Under the pieces are notes generated by a model. That model saw nothing but the letters and a program-made list of their open reading frames with translations. It was not told where the DNA came from and did not search any database. Both the position numbers and the translations under genes were made by a program. A stretch of DNA of 64,000 nt from positions 1-64,000 of the forward strand of contig NZ_JADOEP010000022.1 in NCBI RefSeq assembly GCF_016745275.1, in the 5' to 3' direction. The stretch's first letter is position 1; every line of letters starts with the position of its first letter. Shown here piece after piece: positions 48,252 to 56,903 of this stretch. Source of the stretch: Enterococcus sp. BWB1-3. GTDB taxonomy: Bacteria; Bacillota; Bacilli; Lactobacillales; Enterococcaceae.

Positions 48252-48293
48252 TGTAGTGTTGTGTAGTGTTGTGTAGTGTGGTGTTGTGTAGTG
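48251..48293. repeat. GTGTAGTGTT microsatellite
   Basis: About four imperfect copies of GTGTAGTGTT abut the 54-bp doublet. At the matching place copies A and B have much shorter versions (ACTACACTACACTT at 17.07 kb, ACAACACAACACTACACTT at 43.35 kb), so this tract varies in length between copies. Confidence 0.85.
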
Positions 48294-48535
48294 AGACTCG
48301 TAGATACAAGACTTTTCTATAGTAGAAAACAAGCTGACAGGATGATATGCAACGCTCTGAGGGAAATACAGGGGCAAACAATTGTGTTCATCGCTAAGAG
48401 GTTGCTGGATGAATGTGGAAGTATTCAGAACCTAGCAGGAGATAGCTAATCTCAGAGCATATAAAGACTGAAGCTCCGTTTATTCAATTTTAGGGAGTGT
48501 AAAATAAATATGTCACACCCCCTGCTGCCCCAGTT

Positions 48536-49141
48536 TTACTGTTCCTTCACACTCTTTAAAATGTAATACCCTTTATCCTTCGAAACGATCTCTACATTAC
48601 CAAAAATTTCATTCATTTTCTTCTGAGCACTCGGTGCTCCTTGTTTCTTTTGAATCACCACAGTTAATGTACCGCCTGGAGTCAATAATGGCTCTGCTTC
48701 ACTTAAGATTGTATGAACCACCTGCTTTCCGGCTCGGATGGGGGGATTGCTGACAATCGCTGCATACTGCTTGTCATGAAGCGTTTCATAAATATTTGAA
48801 GGATGAATATCAACTATCTCAATCTGATTCTTTGCTGCATTTTCAACAGCCAGCGAAACCGCACGCTGATTGATATCAACCATTTCAACAAATCGCCCGG
48901 AGGCATAAGCTAAAGCCAGACCAATCGGACCATAGCCGCAGCCAACATCCAAGATTTTCCCTTCCGGGAGTTCCTGCCAGTTAAAAGAGTCAATCAGTAC
49001 TCGTGAACCATAATCCACACCTTTGCGGGAAAATACACCGCTGTCAGTGATAAAATGAAAATTTCGTCCTGCCAGCTCAAAAGACCATTCGTCTAATTCA
49101 TGTGCACTATCTGGATTTTCTGTATAATAATGATTTGTCAT
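48536..49141 (-). CDS. RsmC-like class I SAM methyltransferase
   Basis: 201 residues from ATG 49141 (AAAGGAAC upstream; the frame is open further but this start gives the family-typical MTNHYYTENPDSAHE). The SAM-binding motif LDVGCGYGPIGLALA, the acidic end of beta-2 (VDINQRAV) and the catalytic NPPI in VSNPPIRAGK are present; GVFSRKGVDYGSRVLI is typical. Related to 16S rRNA (guanine-N2) methyltransferase RsmC; the Gram-positive short form lacks the N-terminal domain. Target not proven by sequence. Confidence 0.88.
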   Translation of the reverse strand: MTNHYYTENPDSAHELDEWSFELAGRNFHFITDSGVFSRKGVDYGSRVLIDSFNWQELPEGKILDVGCGYGPIGLALAYASGRFVEMVDINQRAVSLAVENAAKNQIEIVDIHPSNIYETLHDKQYAAIVSNPPIRAGKQVVHTILSEAEPLLTPGGTLTVVIQKKQGAPSAQKKMNEIFGNVEIVSKDKGYYILKSVKEQ

Positions 49142-49275
49142 TTCACTTCGTTCCTTTACTGAAAAGTCGAGACAACAACTACCGTCCCGCCTGATATTAT
49201 TTAATCTGAAGCAATCTTCTCCCTTAAAATGCAATCTGCATAAGTAAGATAGAAAATGGCGCTGATTTCTCTAAA

Positions 49276-49854
49276 TTATTTTACCCGTTTTCCTTTTATT
49301 TCACGAACAATTAAAGCAGCCAGAAATTCATAGCCCACCTCTGAAAAGTGCAATCCATCCGGTTGTAAAAATTCATCTGTTCCGGGATAAACCGTCATCG
49401 CATGGTATATATCAACTACAGGTACTTCCTGCTGCTCACCAATTTCCTTTGCTTTCGCCACAAACCGGCGAATTTCCTCAGCCTGTCTGTCCGGCTGTCT
49501 TGCTGAATCAACAAATGGCGGTGTAAATAAAACCACTTTTTCCTTTCCAATACTGTTGATCATCTGAGACAAATTTTCGCCATACTCCTGTACATCAATC
49601 GGACGACTATCAGAACAATCATTTGCTCCGAAGAAAATAGTAACCATATCCGGCTCTTTACTGAGCACATCTTTTTCCATGCGTTTCAAGCCGCCACTTG
49701 TCGTATCTCCCGGAATCCCGGCGTTAATAATTGCTATATCCATAATCTTCTGGGCCTCCAGTCCTTCTTTCACCAAATTAGTCAAGATCGGCGAAGCGGG
49801 TTCATCAAAGAAGCCAGCTGTGATACTGTCACCAAACAATACAAGTTTTGCCAT
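49276..49854 (-). CDS. SGNH/GDSL-type esterase
   Basis: 192 residues, cytoplasmic (no signal peptide). Block I FGDSITAG has the nucleophile Ser; block II Gly is in NAGIPGDTT; block III GANDCSD holds the oxyanion Asn; block V DGLHFSEVGY has catalytic Asp and His. It resembles small isoamyl-acetate-hydrolase-like esterases. It is followed 134 bases later by the methyltransferase gene. Substrate unknown. Confidence 0.9.
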   Translation of the reverse strand: MAKLVLFGDSITAGFFDEPASPILTNLVKEGLEAQKIMDIAIINAGIPGDTTSGGLKRMEKDVLSKEPDMVTIFFGANDCSDSRPIDVQEYGENLSQMINSIGKEKVVLFTPPFVDSARQPDRQAEEIRRFVAKAKEIGEQQEVPVVDIYHAMTVYPGTDEFLQPDGLHFSEVGYEFLAALIVREIKGKRVK

Positions 49855-50132
49855 AAAATGTCCACCTCTTCTGTATCTGTCGGATTTTTTTCAATCGTTT
49901 TCGAGGATTGAAACTCGATGGTTTTCTTGCTGATTTCCTTATTTAGGCATTGCGAAAAAGTAGCTTTCAAAAGCTCTTTCATTTCTTTGCTTTTTCCTGT
50001 CCGTTCCTTAATCATACCATTTGAAAAAACTTTTGCCCAACAAACATTTCTTTTCCGTAATTACTGTGTAGCAGCTATAGAATTATGTTAAAATAGGCAA
50101 AGTAAAGCATGTCACTATCGTTGGAGGATCTA

Positions 50133-51056
50133 ATGGATGAAAAAATGAATTACTATCGTATTCCCCGCGAGGAATGGCAGGGATTCTACCGAAATGGAGA
50201 AGCCCCGCTGACTGAAGAAGAATTGGATAACATTAAAGGGTTTAATGATCAGATTTCATTAAAAGATGTTGAAGATATTTACGTCCCTCTAACCCATCTG
50301 ATCCACCTTCACATGAAAGAATTTGAATCTCTGACACTGAGTAAGGGATTATTTTTGCATAGATATGTTCCTGTGCCTCCTTTTATTATTGGAATTGCAG
50401 GAAGTGTCGCTGTTGGAAAAAGCACAACTGCCCGGCTGCTGCAGACGATTTTAACACGTATTTTTAAGCGGCGAAATGTTCAGCTGATTACAACTGACGG
50501 TTTTCTTTATCCAAACAGGGTATTGGAAGAACGCGGAATCATGGATCGAAAAGGATTTCCTGAGAGCTATGACATGGAAAAACTAATTACATTTCTAAAT
50601 CAAATAAAAAATGGCGAAGACGATATTCATGTTCCTATCTATTCTCACAGTGTTTATGATATTATCGAAGGTGAATATGAAATCATCTGTCAGCCGGATA
50701 TTTTGATTGTGGAAGGGATTAATACCTTGCAGCTTCCCGCGAACCAACAGATCTATGTCAGTGACTTTTTTGACTTTTCTGTTTTTGTGGATGCAGAACC
50801 CAGACTGATTGAGCAATGGTATCTGGAACGCTTTGGCGCCTTGCTGGATACAGCTTTTCTAGATCCGAACAACTATTACTATCAGTATGCAATCGGCGAT
50901 CGAAAAGATGCTTTTGAGATGGCTCGAGGTGTCTGGAAAAGTGTCAATTTGAAAAACCTTGAAGAATACATCTTGCCTACCAGAGGAAGAGCTGATATCA
51001 TACTCCATAAAAAAGAGAAGCATATCATTGATGAGATCTATTTGAGAAAATACTGA
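50133..51056 (+). CDS. coaA: Pantothenate kinase, type I
   Basis: Phosphorylates pantothenate in the first step of coenzyme A synthesis. 307 residues from ATG 50133, which has TTGGAGGATCTA before it; the earlier ATG at 50109 lacks a ribosome-binding site. Walker A GIAGSVAVGKST (about 90-101), TTDGFLYPN, YSHSVYDI and the C-terminal RADIILHK are typical of the prokaryotic (CoaA) class. It is upstream of guaA on the same strand with a 201-base gap. Confidence 0.95.
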   Translation: MDEKMNYYRIPREEWQGFYRNGEAPLTEEELDNIKGFNDQISLKDVEDIYVPLTHLIHLHMKEFESLTLSKGLFLHRYVPVPPFIIGIAGSVAVGKSTTARLLQTILTRIFKRRNVQLITTDGFLYPNRVLEERGIMDRKGFPESYDMEKLITFLNQIKNGEDDIHVPIYSHSVYDIIEGEYEIICQPDILIVEGINTLQLPANQQIYVSDFFDFSVFVDAEPRLIEQWYLERFGALLDTAFLDPNNYYYQYAIGDRKDAFEMARGVWKSVNLKNLEEYILPTRGRADIILHKKEKHIIDEIYLRKY

Positions 51057-51257
51057 GGATGTAACACTCCAGTTTTCTTCTAGAACAATGAACAACACTT
51101 TGCATTTAGAGAGAATGAAGCAACTGCGGCAACTATAGGCCTCAGCCTTCCTGATTTACTGGTGCAGGCTCTTCGCTGGCAGTTTAGCAGCAGAATTGCC
51201 GGCTTCCTCTATATCACTTCTCTTTATATAAAATTCTAATAGATAGGGGTAATAAAT

Positions 51258-52814
51258 GTGACAAACGTTGCCGAAATGACAGACGTTGAAAAAATTATTG
51301 TATTGGACTATGGCAGCCAGTATAATCAGTTAATCACCCGCCGAATCCGTGAATTCGGTGTGTTTTCAGAATTATTGAGCCATCGTGTAACTGCTGCAGA
51401 GGTTAAAGAAATTGCACCAAAAGGAATTATTCTATCAGGCGGTCCCAACAGTGTGTATGATAAGGATGCATTCCGCATTGATCCGGAAATTCTTGAACTG
51501 GGCATTCCCGTTTTAGGAATTTGTTACGGCATGCAGCTGATGACTTATTGTCTGGACGGAAAAGTTGAATCAGCAAAAAATCGTGAGTACGGAAAAGCTG
51601 AATTAGAAGTGACTGCAAAAGACGCTGTATTATTTAACGGCCTGCCTTCACCACAGACGGTTTGGATGAGTCATGGCGATTTAGTGACTGAGCTGCCAAC
51701 TGGTTTTGAACTGGTTGCCACAAGTAAAGACTGTCCAATTGCTTCCATTCAGGATACAAGCCGGAATTTTTACGGTGTACAGTTTCACCCGGAAGTCCGT
51801 CATTCTGAATATGGAAATGATCTGCTTCGCCGCTTTGCATTTGATGTATGTCACTGTTCAGGCGACTGGTCAATGGAAAACTTCATTGAAATGGAGATTG
51901 CAAAGGTTCGTGAAAAAGTCGGTAACCGCAAAGTATTGTTAGCACTTTCCGGAGGCGTGGATTCAAGCGTTGTCGGCGTGCTTCTGCAAAAAGCAATCGG
52001 TGATCAGCTAACTTGTATCTTTGTAGATCACGGACTGCTTCGTAAAGGCGAAGGTGATCAGGTCATGGATATGCTGGGAGGAAAATTCGGCTTAAACATC
52101 ATCCGTGTTAACGCACAGAAACGCTTTCTGGATAAGCTGGCAGGCGTTGCCGATCCGGAAGAAAAACGTAAAATTATCGGAAACGAATTTGTCTATGTCT
52201 TTGATGATGAAGCAACCAAACTGAAAGGCATTGACTTCCTTGCACAAGGAACACTTTATACAGATGTGATTGAAAGCGGCACTGAAACAGCTCAAACCAT
52301 TAAATCCCACCACAATGTGGGCGGTCTGCCAGAAGACATGCAATTTGAATTAATTGAACCATTAAATACATTATTTAAAGATGAAGTACGCGCACTTGGA
52401 ACAGAGCTTGGAATGCCTGACAATATCGTTTGGCGGCAGCCATTCCCAGGACCAGGACTTGGTATCCGTGTGCTGGGGGAAATTACTGAAGAAAAACTGG
52501 AAATTATTCGCGAATCGGATGCAATCCTTCGTGAAGAAATCGCCAGTGCCGGCTTAGACCGAGACATTTGGCAATACTTTACTGTTCTGCCGGGCATCCG
52601 CAGCGTCGGTGTAATGGGTGACGGAAGAACCTACGATTACACAGTCGGTATTCGTGCAGTAACTTCAATCGATGGAATGACCGCAGACTTTGCCCGTATT
52701 CCATGGGATGTACTGCAAAAGATCTCTGTACGTATCGTAAACGAAGTCGACCACGTAAACCGAATCGTGTATGATATTACGAGCAAACCGCCGGCAACGG
52801 TGGAGTGGGAATAA
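51258..52814 (+). CDS. guaA: GMP synthase (glutamine-hydrolysing)
   Basis: Converts XMP to GMP using ATP and glutamine. 518 residues from GTG 51258 (AGGGG upstream; an ATG two bases before is followed directly by a stop). N-terminal class I amidotransferase (catalytic Cys in GICYGMQL, His and Glu in FHPEVRHSE), ATP-pyrophosphatase domain with LSGGVDSSV, and C-terminal dimerisation domain ending TVEWE. Its last codons form the integration site of the mobile element that follows; the integration leaves the protein end intact. No purine riboswitch was seen upstream. Confidence 0.97.
   Translation: MTNVAEMTDVEKIIVLDYGSQYNQLITRRIREFGVFSELLSHRVTAAEVKEIAPKGIILSGGPNSVYDKDAFRIDPEILELGIPVLGICYGMQLMTYCLDGKVESAKNREYGKAELEVTAKDAVLFNGLPSPQTVWMSHGDLVTELPTGFELVATSKDCPIASIQDTSRNFYGVQFHPEVRHSEYGNDLLRRFAFDVCHCSGDWSMENFIEMEIAKVREKVGNRKVLLALSGGVDSSVVGVLLQKAIGDQLTCIFVDHGLLRKGEGDQVMDMLGGKFGLNIIRVNAQKRFLDKLAGVADPEEKRKIIGNEFVYVFDDEATKLKGIDFLAQGTLYTDVIESGTETAQTIKSHHNVGGLPEDMQFELIEPLNTLFKDEVRALGTELGMPDNIVWRQPFPGPGLGIRVLGEITEEKLEIIRESDAILREEIASAGLDRDIWQYFTVLPGIRSVGVMGDGRTYDYTVGIRAVTSIDGMTADFARIPWDVLQKISVRIVNEVDHVNRIVYDITSKPPATVEWE
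52803..52812 (+). other. attL core in guaA
   Basis: GAGTGGGAAT, overlapping the final Glu-Trp-Glu codons and the first base of the guaA stop; repeated at 61573-61582. Confidence 0.75.
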
Positions 52815-52820
52815 TTAAAG

Positions 52821-52872
52821 AAACCGTGAACCCTTTGATACTAAAGAGTTTCACGGTTATTTTTTATTTTTT
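52821..52872 (+). terminator. guaA terminator supplied by the element
   Basis: AAACCGTGAA pairs with TTCACGGTT, followed by a long T-rich run. It lies inside the element, 6 bases after guaA, so it replaces whatever terminator guaA originally had. Confidence 0.8.
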
Positions 52873-52891
52873 GCAACCATTTTGCAACCAA
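52873..52891 (+). repeat. Left arm-type sites
   Basis: GCAACCATTTTGCAACCAA holds two GCAACCA copies 11 bases apart, one helical turn. The identical 19 bases occur at 61462-61480 near attR. Probable binding sites for the integrase N-terminal domain. Confidence 0.75.
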
Positions 52892-52900
52892 TAAGCCTGT

Positions 52901-54043
52901 CTAAAAAGGCAAATCATCATCACTAAAATCAAATGGATCCTTTCTGATATCAATCTTGCTTAAACGCATTTTTAGATTTTCTAAAATAATTTTCTTCTTT
53001 TGATAATCACTATTTAAAAACATTCTATAAAACTTTTCAACAGTACTTACTCGAATATAGTGATTACTAGAGCAAGTATAAGAATTATCTACAAAAGCCT
53101 CTACTAATAAATCATTATTTTGAATAAAATCTTCTAGAATACTGCTTTTAAGCACGATTTCCAAATCATTCAACACTTTATTTACCTCTATAGCAGGAGT
53201 GAATTTTCCATAAAATCTAATGATTATTCCCATCAAAGACTCTGCCATATTTAAATATATATTTTTTTCCTCTTCTGTAAAACTCATGTTTGAAAGGACA
53301 CCTTTTGCGATATCTGCAGAAATATTTTCAAAATTCTCATATCTATTTTTGCTATCAACTTCACACATTTTTTCTAAAACATTGGAGAACTTAAAATCTT
53401 CATTGCTATCTAATTGAATCAACTTTCTAAAAAGATAACCAAGAAAATATATTTCTGTTTGACTTGTATATTCATTGGAGTTTATAACTTCATTTGGAAA
53501 TTCTGTCGCTGGCCAATTTAAATAAATACTATTTTCCGAATTATCACTATCTAAAATCTTACTAAAACCAAAATCGATCACTTTAATTTGACCGTCATTA
53601 TCAACCATTATATTTGCAGGTCGTATGTCTCTGTGCAAAATATTATTATCTTCTAAACAAACAAAAGCATCTATAACACTTCGAAATAATTGATTAAGAT
53701 CAACAATATTATTATCTACATATTCATCTATGGGTACTCCTTCAATATACTCCATTTGAAGATAGCCTAAAGTATACTGAGGATACAAGTAATAATTATA
53801 AACCCTTACAATGTTTGGGTGAGATAATTGAAATAGTATTTTTATTTCATCTACAAATCTAAGATAAAAATCTTCCTCATACTCTGAATTACTTTTAGAT
53901 GGTTGATATTTTTTTATTGCAAACAAAGTATCTGTAGTCTCATCTTTAAACAGATTAGTTACACCCGTTCCACCACTCCCTAGTTCTCTGATGAATTTAA
54001 AAAATTTTGATTGATTAAACTCAACATTTTCTCCCGCTTTCAT
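52901..54043 (-). CDS. Soluble Hanks-type Ser/Thr protein kinase
   Basis: 380 residues from ATG 54043 (AGGAGG upstream). N-terminal kinase domain (about 15-260): glycine loop LGSGGTG, catalytic Lys in FAIKKY, HRDIRPANIM catalytic loop, DFGFSK metal site and a YFLGYLFRKL helix; all essential residues are present, so it should be active. The C-terminal 120 residues are helical with no membrane segment or PASTA domain, unlike the housekeeping PrkC/Stk1. It is cargo of the guaA element, next to attL. Kinases of this kind on mobile elements can act in phage defence (Stk2 of Staphylococcus); that role is inferred. Confidence 0.85.
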   Translation of the reverse strand: MKAGENVEFNQSKFFKFIRELGSGGTGVTNLFKDETTDTLFAIKKYQPSKSNSEYEEDFYLRFVDEIKILFQLSHPNIVRVYNYYLYPQYTLGYLQMEYIEGVPIDEYVDNNIVDLNQLFRSVIDAFVCLEDNNILHRDIRPANIMVDNDGQIKVIDFGFSKILDSDNSENSIYLNWPATEFPNEVINSNEYTSQTEIYFLGYLFRKLIQLDSNEDFKFSNVLEKMCEVDSKNRYENFENISADIAKGVLSNMSFTEEEKNIYLNMAESLMGIIIRFYGKFTPAIEVNKVLNDLEIVLKSSILEDFIQNNDLLVEAFVDNSYTCSSNHYIRVSTVEKFYRMFLNSDYQKKKIILENLKMRLSKIDIRKDPFDFSDDDLPF

Positions 54044-54148
54044 GAAACAGCCTCCTAAAATAATAGTACTCAATAAATATTATTTTAACACAAAAAGACC
54101 AAGAATAATTCTTATTCCCAGCCTCCGTTAACAATAGAATTTATTATC

Positions 54149-54445
54149 CTATTTAGAAATATTTATCTTCTCTTTCTCCCCTAGGTTATCAATCTTCTTC
54201 TTTAATGAATTTGTACTAAATAAAAAGTTTTCATGAAATGTATTGAAAATTCTAGCTTGTGAGTGGAACTCCCTCATAATTTTTTTCTTGTTCAATGGAA
54301 TTGCTTGATTTTCGAAAAATTTATTTAGTAACTTTAGTGGCTCTTGCCACGAAGCTAGTTGCTCTAAGCAGTCTTTTAATTCGTGAATATCCTGTTGAGT
54401 AATTTCTTTGATCGGTTGGTTATTTTTAGTTATTATGCTTTTCAT
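54149..54445 (-). CDS. Small protein of unknown function
   Basis: 98 residues, mostly helical and basic, with no membrane segment (ITQQDIHELKDCLEQLASWQEPLKLLNKFF). Good GGAGGT before ATG. It is divergent from the first small XRE gene and shares the operator region 54468-54508, so it is probably controlled by it. It lies just upstream of the kinase gene on the same strand (105-base gap). Not recognised. Confidence 0.6.
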   Translation of the reverse strand: MKSIITKNNQPIKEITQQDIHELKDCLEQLASWQEPLKLLNKFFENQAIPLNKKKIMREFHSQARIFNTFHENFLFSTNSLKKKIDNLGEKEKINISK

Positions 54446-54467
54446 TATTCATACCTCCAAATATTTT

Positions 54468-54508
54468 TATGCGATTTTTGCATAGAAATAAACATGCGAA
54501 AAACGCAT
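54468..54508. promoter_or_regulatory. Paired operators before the first XRE gene
   Basis: TATGCGATTTTTGCATA (54468-54484) and ATGCGAAAAACGCAT (54494-54508), two palindromes 26 bases apart, with a possible -10 (TATAAA) right after. Almost the same pair occurs at 54770-54811. Confidence 0.7.
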
Positions 54509-54535
54509 ACTATAAAATTGCCCTGAGGTGATTTT

Positions 54536-54754
54536 ATGTATTATCGAATTCGTGATCTACGTGAAGATGCTGATTTGAGCCAAGAACAAGTAGCCAAACT
54601 TCTAAATGTCAGCCAAACAACTTATTCTCGGTATGAAACAGGTAAGTTAGACATTCCTAGTCAATCTTTGATAAATTTAGCTAACCATTACTCTACTAGT
54701 ATCGACTACCTACTTAATCTAACAAACGAAAAACGACCTTATCCCAGAGCATAG
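54536..54754 (+). CDS. Small XRE-family repressor, copy 1
   Basis: 72 residues consisting of one Cro/CI-type helix-turn-helix (LSQEQVAKLLNVSQTTYSRYETGKLDIPSQSLINLANHY). GAGGTG precedes ATG. Preceded by its own pair of palindromic operators, so probably self-regulating. Its neighbour at 54839 is a near-identical paralogue. Expected to control the divergent 98-aa gene and perhaps the element's kinase. Confidence 0.88.
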   Translation: MYYRIRDLREDADLSQEQVAKLLNVSQTTYSRYETGKLDIPSQSLINLANHYSTSIDYLLNLTNEKRPYPRA

Positions 54755-54769
54755 TTCTTATTTTTATTC

Positions 54770-54811
54770 TATGCGATTTTCGCATAGAAATCAATATGCA
54801 AAAAGCGCATA
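54770..54811. promoter_or_regulatory. Paired operators before the second XRE gene
   Basis: TATGCGATTTTCGCATA (54770-54786) and TATGCAAAAAGCGCATA (54795-54811), the duplicated counterpart of 54468-54508 with a few base changes. Confidence 0.7.
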
Positions 54812-54838
54812 ACGTAAAATTACTTTTGAGGTGATTTT

Positions 54839-55063
54839 ATGTATTATCGAATTCGCGACTTACGTGAAGATACTGACTTAAGCCAAGAACAGGTAGCCAA
54901 GCTTTTAAATGTCAGTCAAACAACTTATTCTCGATATGAAACAGGAGATTTGGAAATTCCTATTCCATCTTTAATAACATTAGCTACCTTTTATTCTACC
55001 AGCATTGATTATCTCGTGGACTTAACAGACTACAAACAAGCTTATCCAAACAAAAAGAAGTAG
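54839..55063 (+). CDS. Small XRE-family repressor, copy 2
   Basis: 74 residues; the first 37 differ from copy 1 at a single position (DTDLSQEQ against DADLSQEQ). It then diverges in the second half of the helix-turn-helix domain (GDLEIPIPSLITLATFYSTSIDYLVDLTD). Operators and ribosome-binding site were duplicated with the gene. The two proteins could form heterodimers or recognise slightly different operators. It is convergent with the 115-aa gene at 55111. Confidence 0.88.
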   Translation: MYYRIRDLREDTDLSQEQVAKLLNVSQTTYSRYETGDLEIPIPSLITLATFYSTSIDYLVDLTDYKQAYPNKKK

Positions 55064-55110
55064 ATCAGAACAATACCATTAGTTAGGTACTATTCTGATC
55101 TACTATTATT

Positions 55111-55458
55111 CTATTTTAAAACTTTCATGTTATCTGCTTTGAAAGATAACGCAATGAACTTATTTGATACATAAGGATTCACAACTAAATTTTCAAATTG
55201 AACTTTTACTTCTTCGATTTTATCAATTTCCGATTGTGTAATAATCGGCTTCTCTCCCAACACCGTTACACGAATACTTTTATATCGTTTATCTTTCATT
55301 AATACTTCATACGTGTATCCATCAATTTCTCCAGTCCGTTCATTTCTTCCTGTTCTTTCATTCATTTCATATTTAATTTTGGGTGTAACTTCTACTAATT
55401 GTAAATCCTTACCTAGTTGATTAACTAAATCAAAGTCTTTCATCTTCATTTCCGGCAT
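55111..55458 (-). CDS. Conserved small element protein
   Basis: 115 residues, hydrophilic, beta-rich look (KIKYEMNERTGRNERTGEIDGYTYEVL ... IRVTVLGEKPIITQSEIDK). It starts right after the integrase stop (about 1 base between), so it is the last gene of the replication/integration operon. Small proteins in this position accompany Rep_trans-type elements; a single-strand DNA-binding or transfer-accessory role is only a guess. Confidence 0.6.
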   Translation of the reverse strand: MPEMKMKDFDLVNQLGKDLQLVEVTPKIKYEMNERTGRNERTGEIDGYTYEVLMKDKRYKSIRVTVLGEKPIITQSEIDKIEEVKVQFENLVVNPYVSNKFIALSFKADNMKVLK

Positions 55459-55459
55459 A

Positions 55460-56638
55460 TTATTTTCCTACTTTCTTAATATATTGATTTCCAGAGAATT
55501 TCTTTTCTCTACGTACTTCATTCTTCCGCTGAATGACAATTCCTGTCAGTTTATTAGCAACTTCTCGGTTGGTATGAGGGTAAAGATGTCCATAAGTTCC
55601 TAGAGTCGTCTCGATATCCTCATGTCCTAAACGATCTCTTACGTCTAAAGCATTGATTCCTAATGAAATAAGCAAACTTGCATGTGAATGTCTTAAAGCA
55701 TGAATTTTGATTTTATGAACATTAGCCAATTCCGAATGACGTTTAATTACATGGCGTAAGGTGTGTTTATTTGTTGGCAGTCCATTATAGGACAAAACAT
55801 ATTTGGAACCACCATTATTATCTTGTTTTTCCTTCCATTCTTTTAAGAGCGTCATCAAATCATCATCTAAGGCAATCGTCCGAATACTTGCTCTTGTTTT
55901 AGGCTCAGTACAATAAAATTCTTGTGCATTTTTATAGAACATAGATTTTTCAATACGAACTGTCTCCCTTGCTAAATCCAAATCCTTCCATTCCAAAGCC
56001 TGAGCCTCTCCTAATCTTAAACCTGTCATGAACAAAAAATAGATACTGGTATACGTGTAAAATTCATAATAATCAATAGTATCAAATGTAGCTATAACTT
56101 TTTGAAATTCATCTAATGTCCAAAATTCAATTTTTTGCTTTTGTTTTTTTACATTTCCAACAATTTTAGCTGTGTTATTCGCAACTAGACCTAGTTTGAC
56201 CGCTAAATCTAAACTCATTTGAAACAAGCCATAAATATTTCGAATGTATGCACTTGAATACTCTTTTGATAACTGATTCTGCCATTTCTTTATAATAGGC
56301 GCACTAATATCAGATAGTTTGTACCGACTAAAGTAATTCAAATGCTTATCCATTGAAGAAAGCCGGTTATCATATGTTCGCTTCCTCACTCGTTGCTTAT
56401 AGTCTGGTAAAAAATATTCATCAAAGAATTTTTTATAGGTCATGGTGCTATTTTTGCGGATAGCACTTTTCGAAAAATCGTTCATATACTCGTCATAAGC
56501 AATCTTGGCTTCTTTCTGAGTAGTGAAACCCCGTCCCCATTTACGAACTCTTTTTCCCTCTTCATCAAATCCTAAATTTGCGACATAATACCATTTCCCA
56601 GACTTTTTATCTTGATAGATATTTGAAATTTTAGGCAT
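55460..56638 (-). CDS. int: Tyrosine integrase of the guaA element
   Basis: 392 residues, Tn916-type. N-terminal arm-binding domain (about 1-55: YQDKKSGKWYYVANLGFDEEGKR), core-binding domain (about 70-165) and catalytic domain (about 175-370) with Arg in TGLRLGE, HALRHSHAS (His-x-x-Arg), GHEDIETTLGTY (His, Tyr). All catalytic residues are present. It overlaps the DUF3173 gene by 8 bases. It should catalyse recombination at the GAGTGGGAAT core in guaA, with the GCAACCA pairs as arm sites. Confidence 0.95.
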   Translation of the reverse strand: MPKISNIYQDKKSGKWYYVANLGFDEEGKRVRKWGRGFTTQKEAKIAYDEYMNDFSKSAIRKNSTMTYKKFFDEYFLPDYKQRVRKRTYDNRLSSMDKHLNYFSRYKLSDISAPIIKKWQNQLSKEYSSAYIRNIYGLFQMSLDLAVKLGLVANNTAKIVGNVKKQKQKIEFWTLDEFQKVIATFDTIDYYEFYTYTSIYFLFMTGLRLGEAQALEWKDLDLARETVRIEKSMFYKNAQEFYCTEPKTRASIRTIALDDDLMTLLKEWKEKQDNNGGSKYVLSYNGLPTNKHTLRHVIKRHSELANVHKIKIHALRHSHASLLISLGINALDVRDRLGHEDIETTLGTYGHLYPHTNREVANKLTGIVIQRKNEVRREKKFSGNQYIKKVGK

Positions 56639-56840
56639 GCTGCTTCACTTCCTCGTATTGAGATAGCTTTATACCCAAAAGTTCTTCAACCGCTGTTACA
56701 GGCACTCTTCCTAAGCGTTTACTTGTATAATATAAACAACCTTTAGTTACCATTAAAGCCTTAGCTTTTCTAATGATTTCTGCTGACTGGCTTGGTCCAA
56801 AACCTAACTCAATCAACTCTTTTTTTGTAATTGTAATCAA
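56631..56840 (-). CDS. DUF3173 family protein (putative excisionase-like)
   Basis: 69 residues beginning MITITKKELIELGFGPSQSAEIIRKAKALMV and ending with RVPVTAVEELLGI, the pattern of DUF3173 proteins that sit directly before Tn916-like integrases. Probably a small winged-helix protein assisting excision (inferred from position and size). The integrase start lies inside its 3' end. Confidence 0.8.
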   Translation of the reverse strand: MITITKKELIELGFGPSQSAEIIRKAKALMVTKGCLYYTSKRLGRVPVTAVEELLGIKLSQYEEVKQHA

Positions 56841-56903
56841 TAATCTTCCTCCAACTTCTCTTTATTGATTACCCAATCTGTGCTATACTTTAAATTGCGA
56901 AGT

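Larger units (their letters stand above)
47990..48535 (-). repeat. Dispersed intergenic repeat, copy C (inverted)
   Basis: Complement matches copy B (43.1-43.7 kb) from GGGTGTGACAT through GAATAAACGG, CAGTCTTTATATG, GAAAAGTCTTGTATCTACGAG, the 54-bp doublet, CCTTGTTCGATTCTC and TTTGAAAAAGC. It directly follows the methyltransferase stop. No gene inside. Confidence 0.8.

Noticed and set aside
51060-51257. Purine riboswitch before guaA
   Set aside because: I could not find the three-way junction or the conserved loop motifs.
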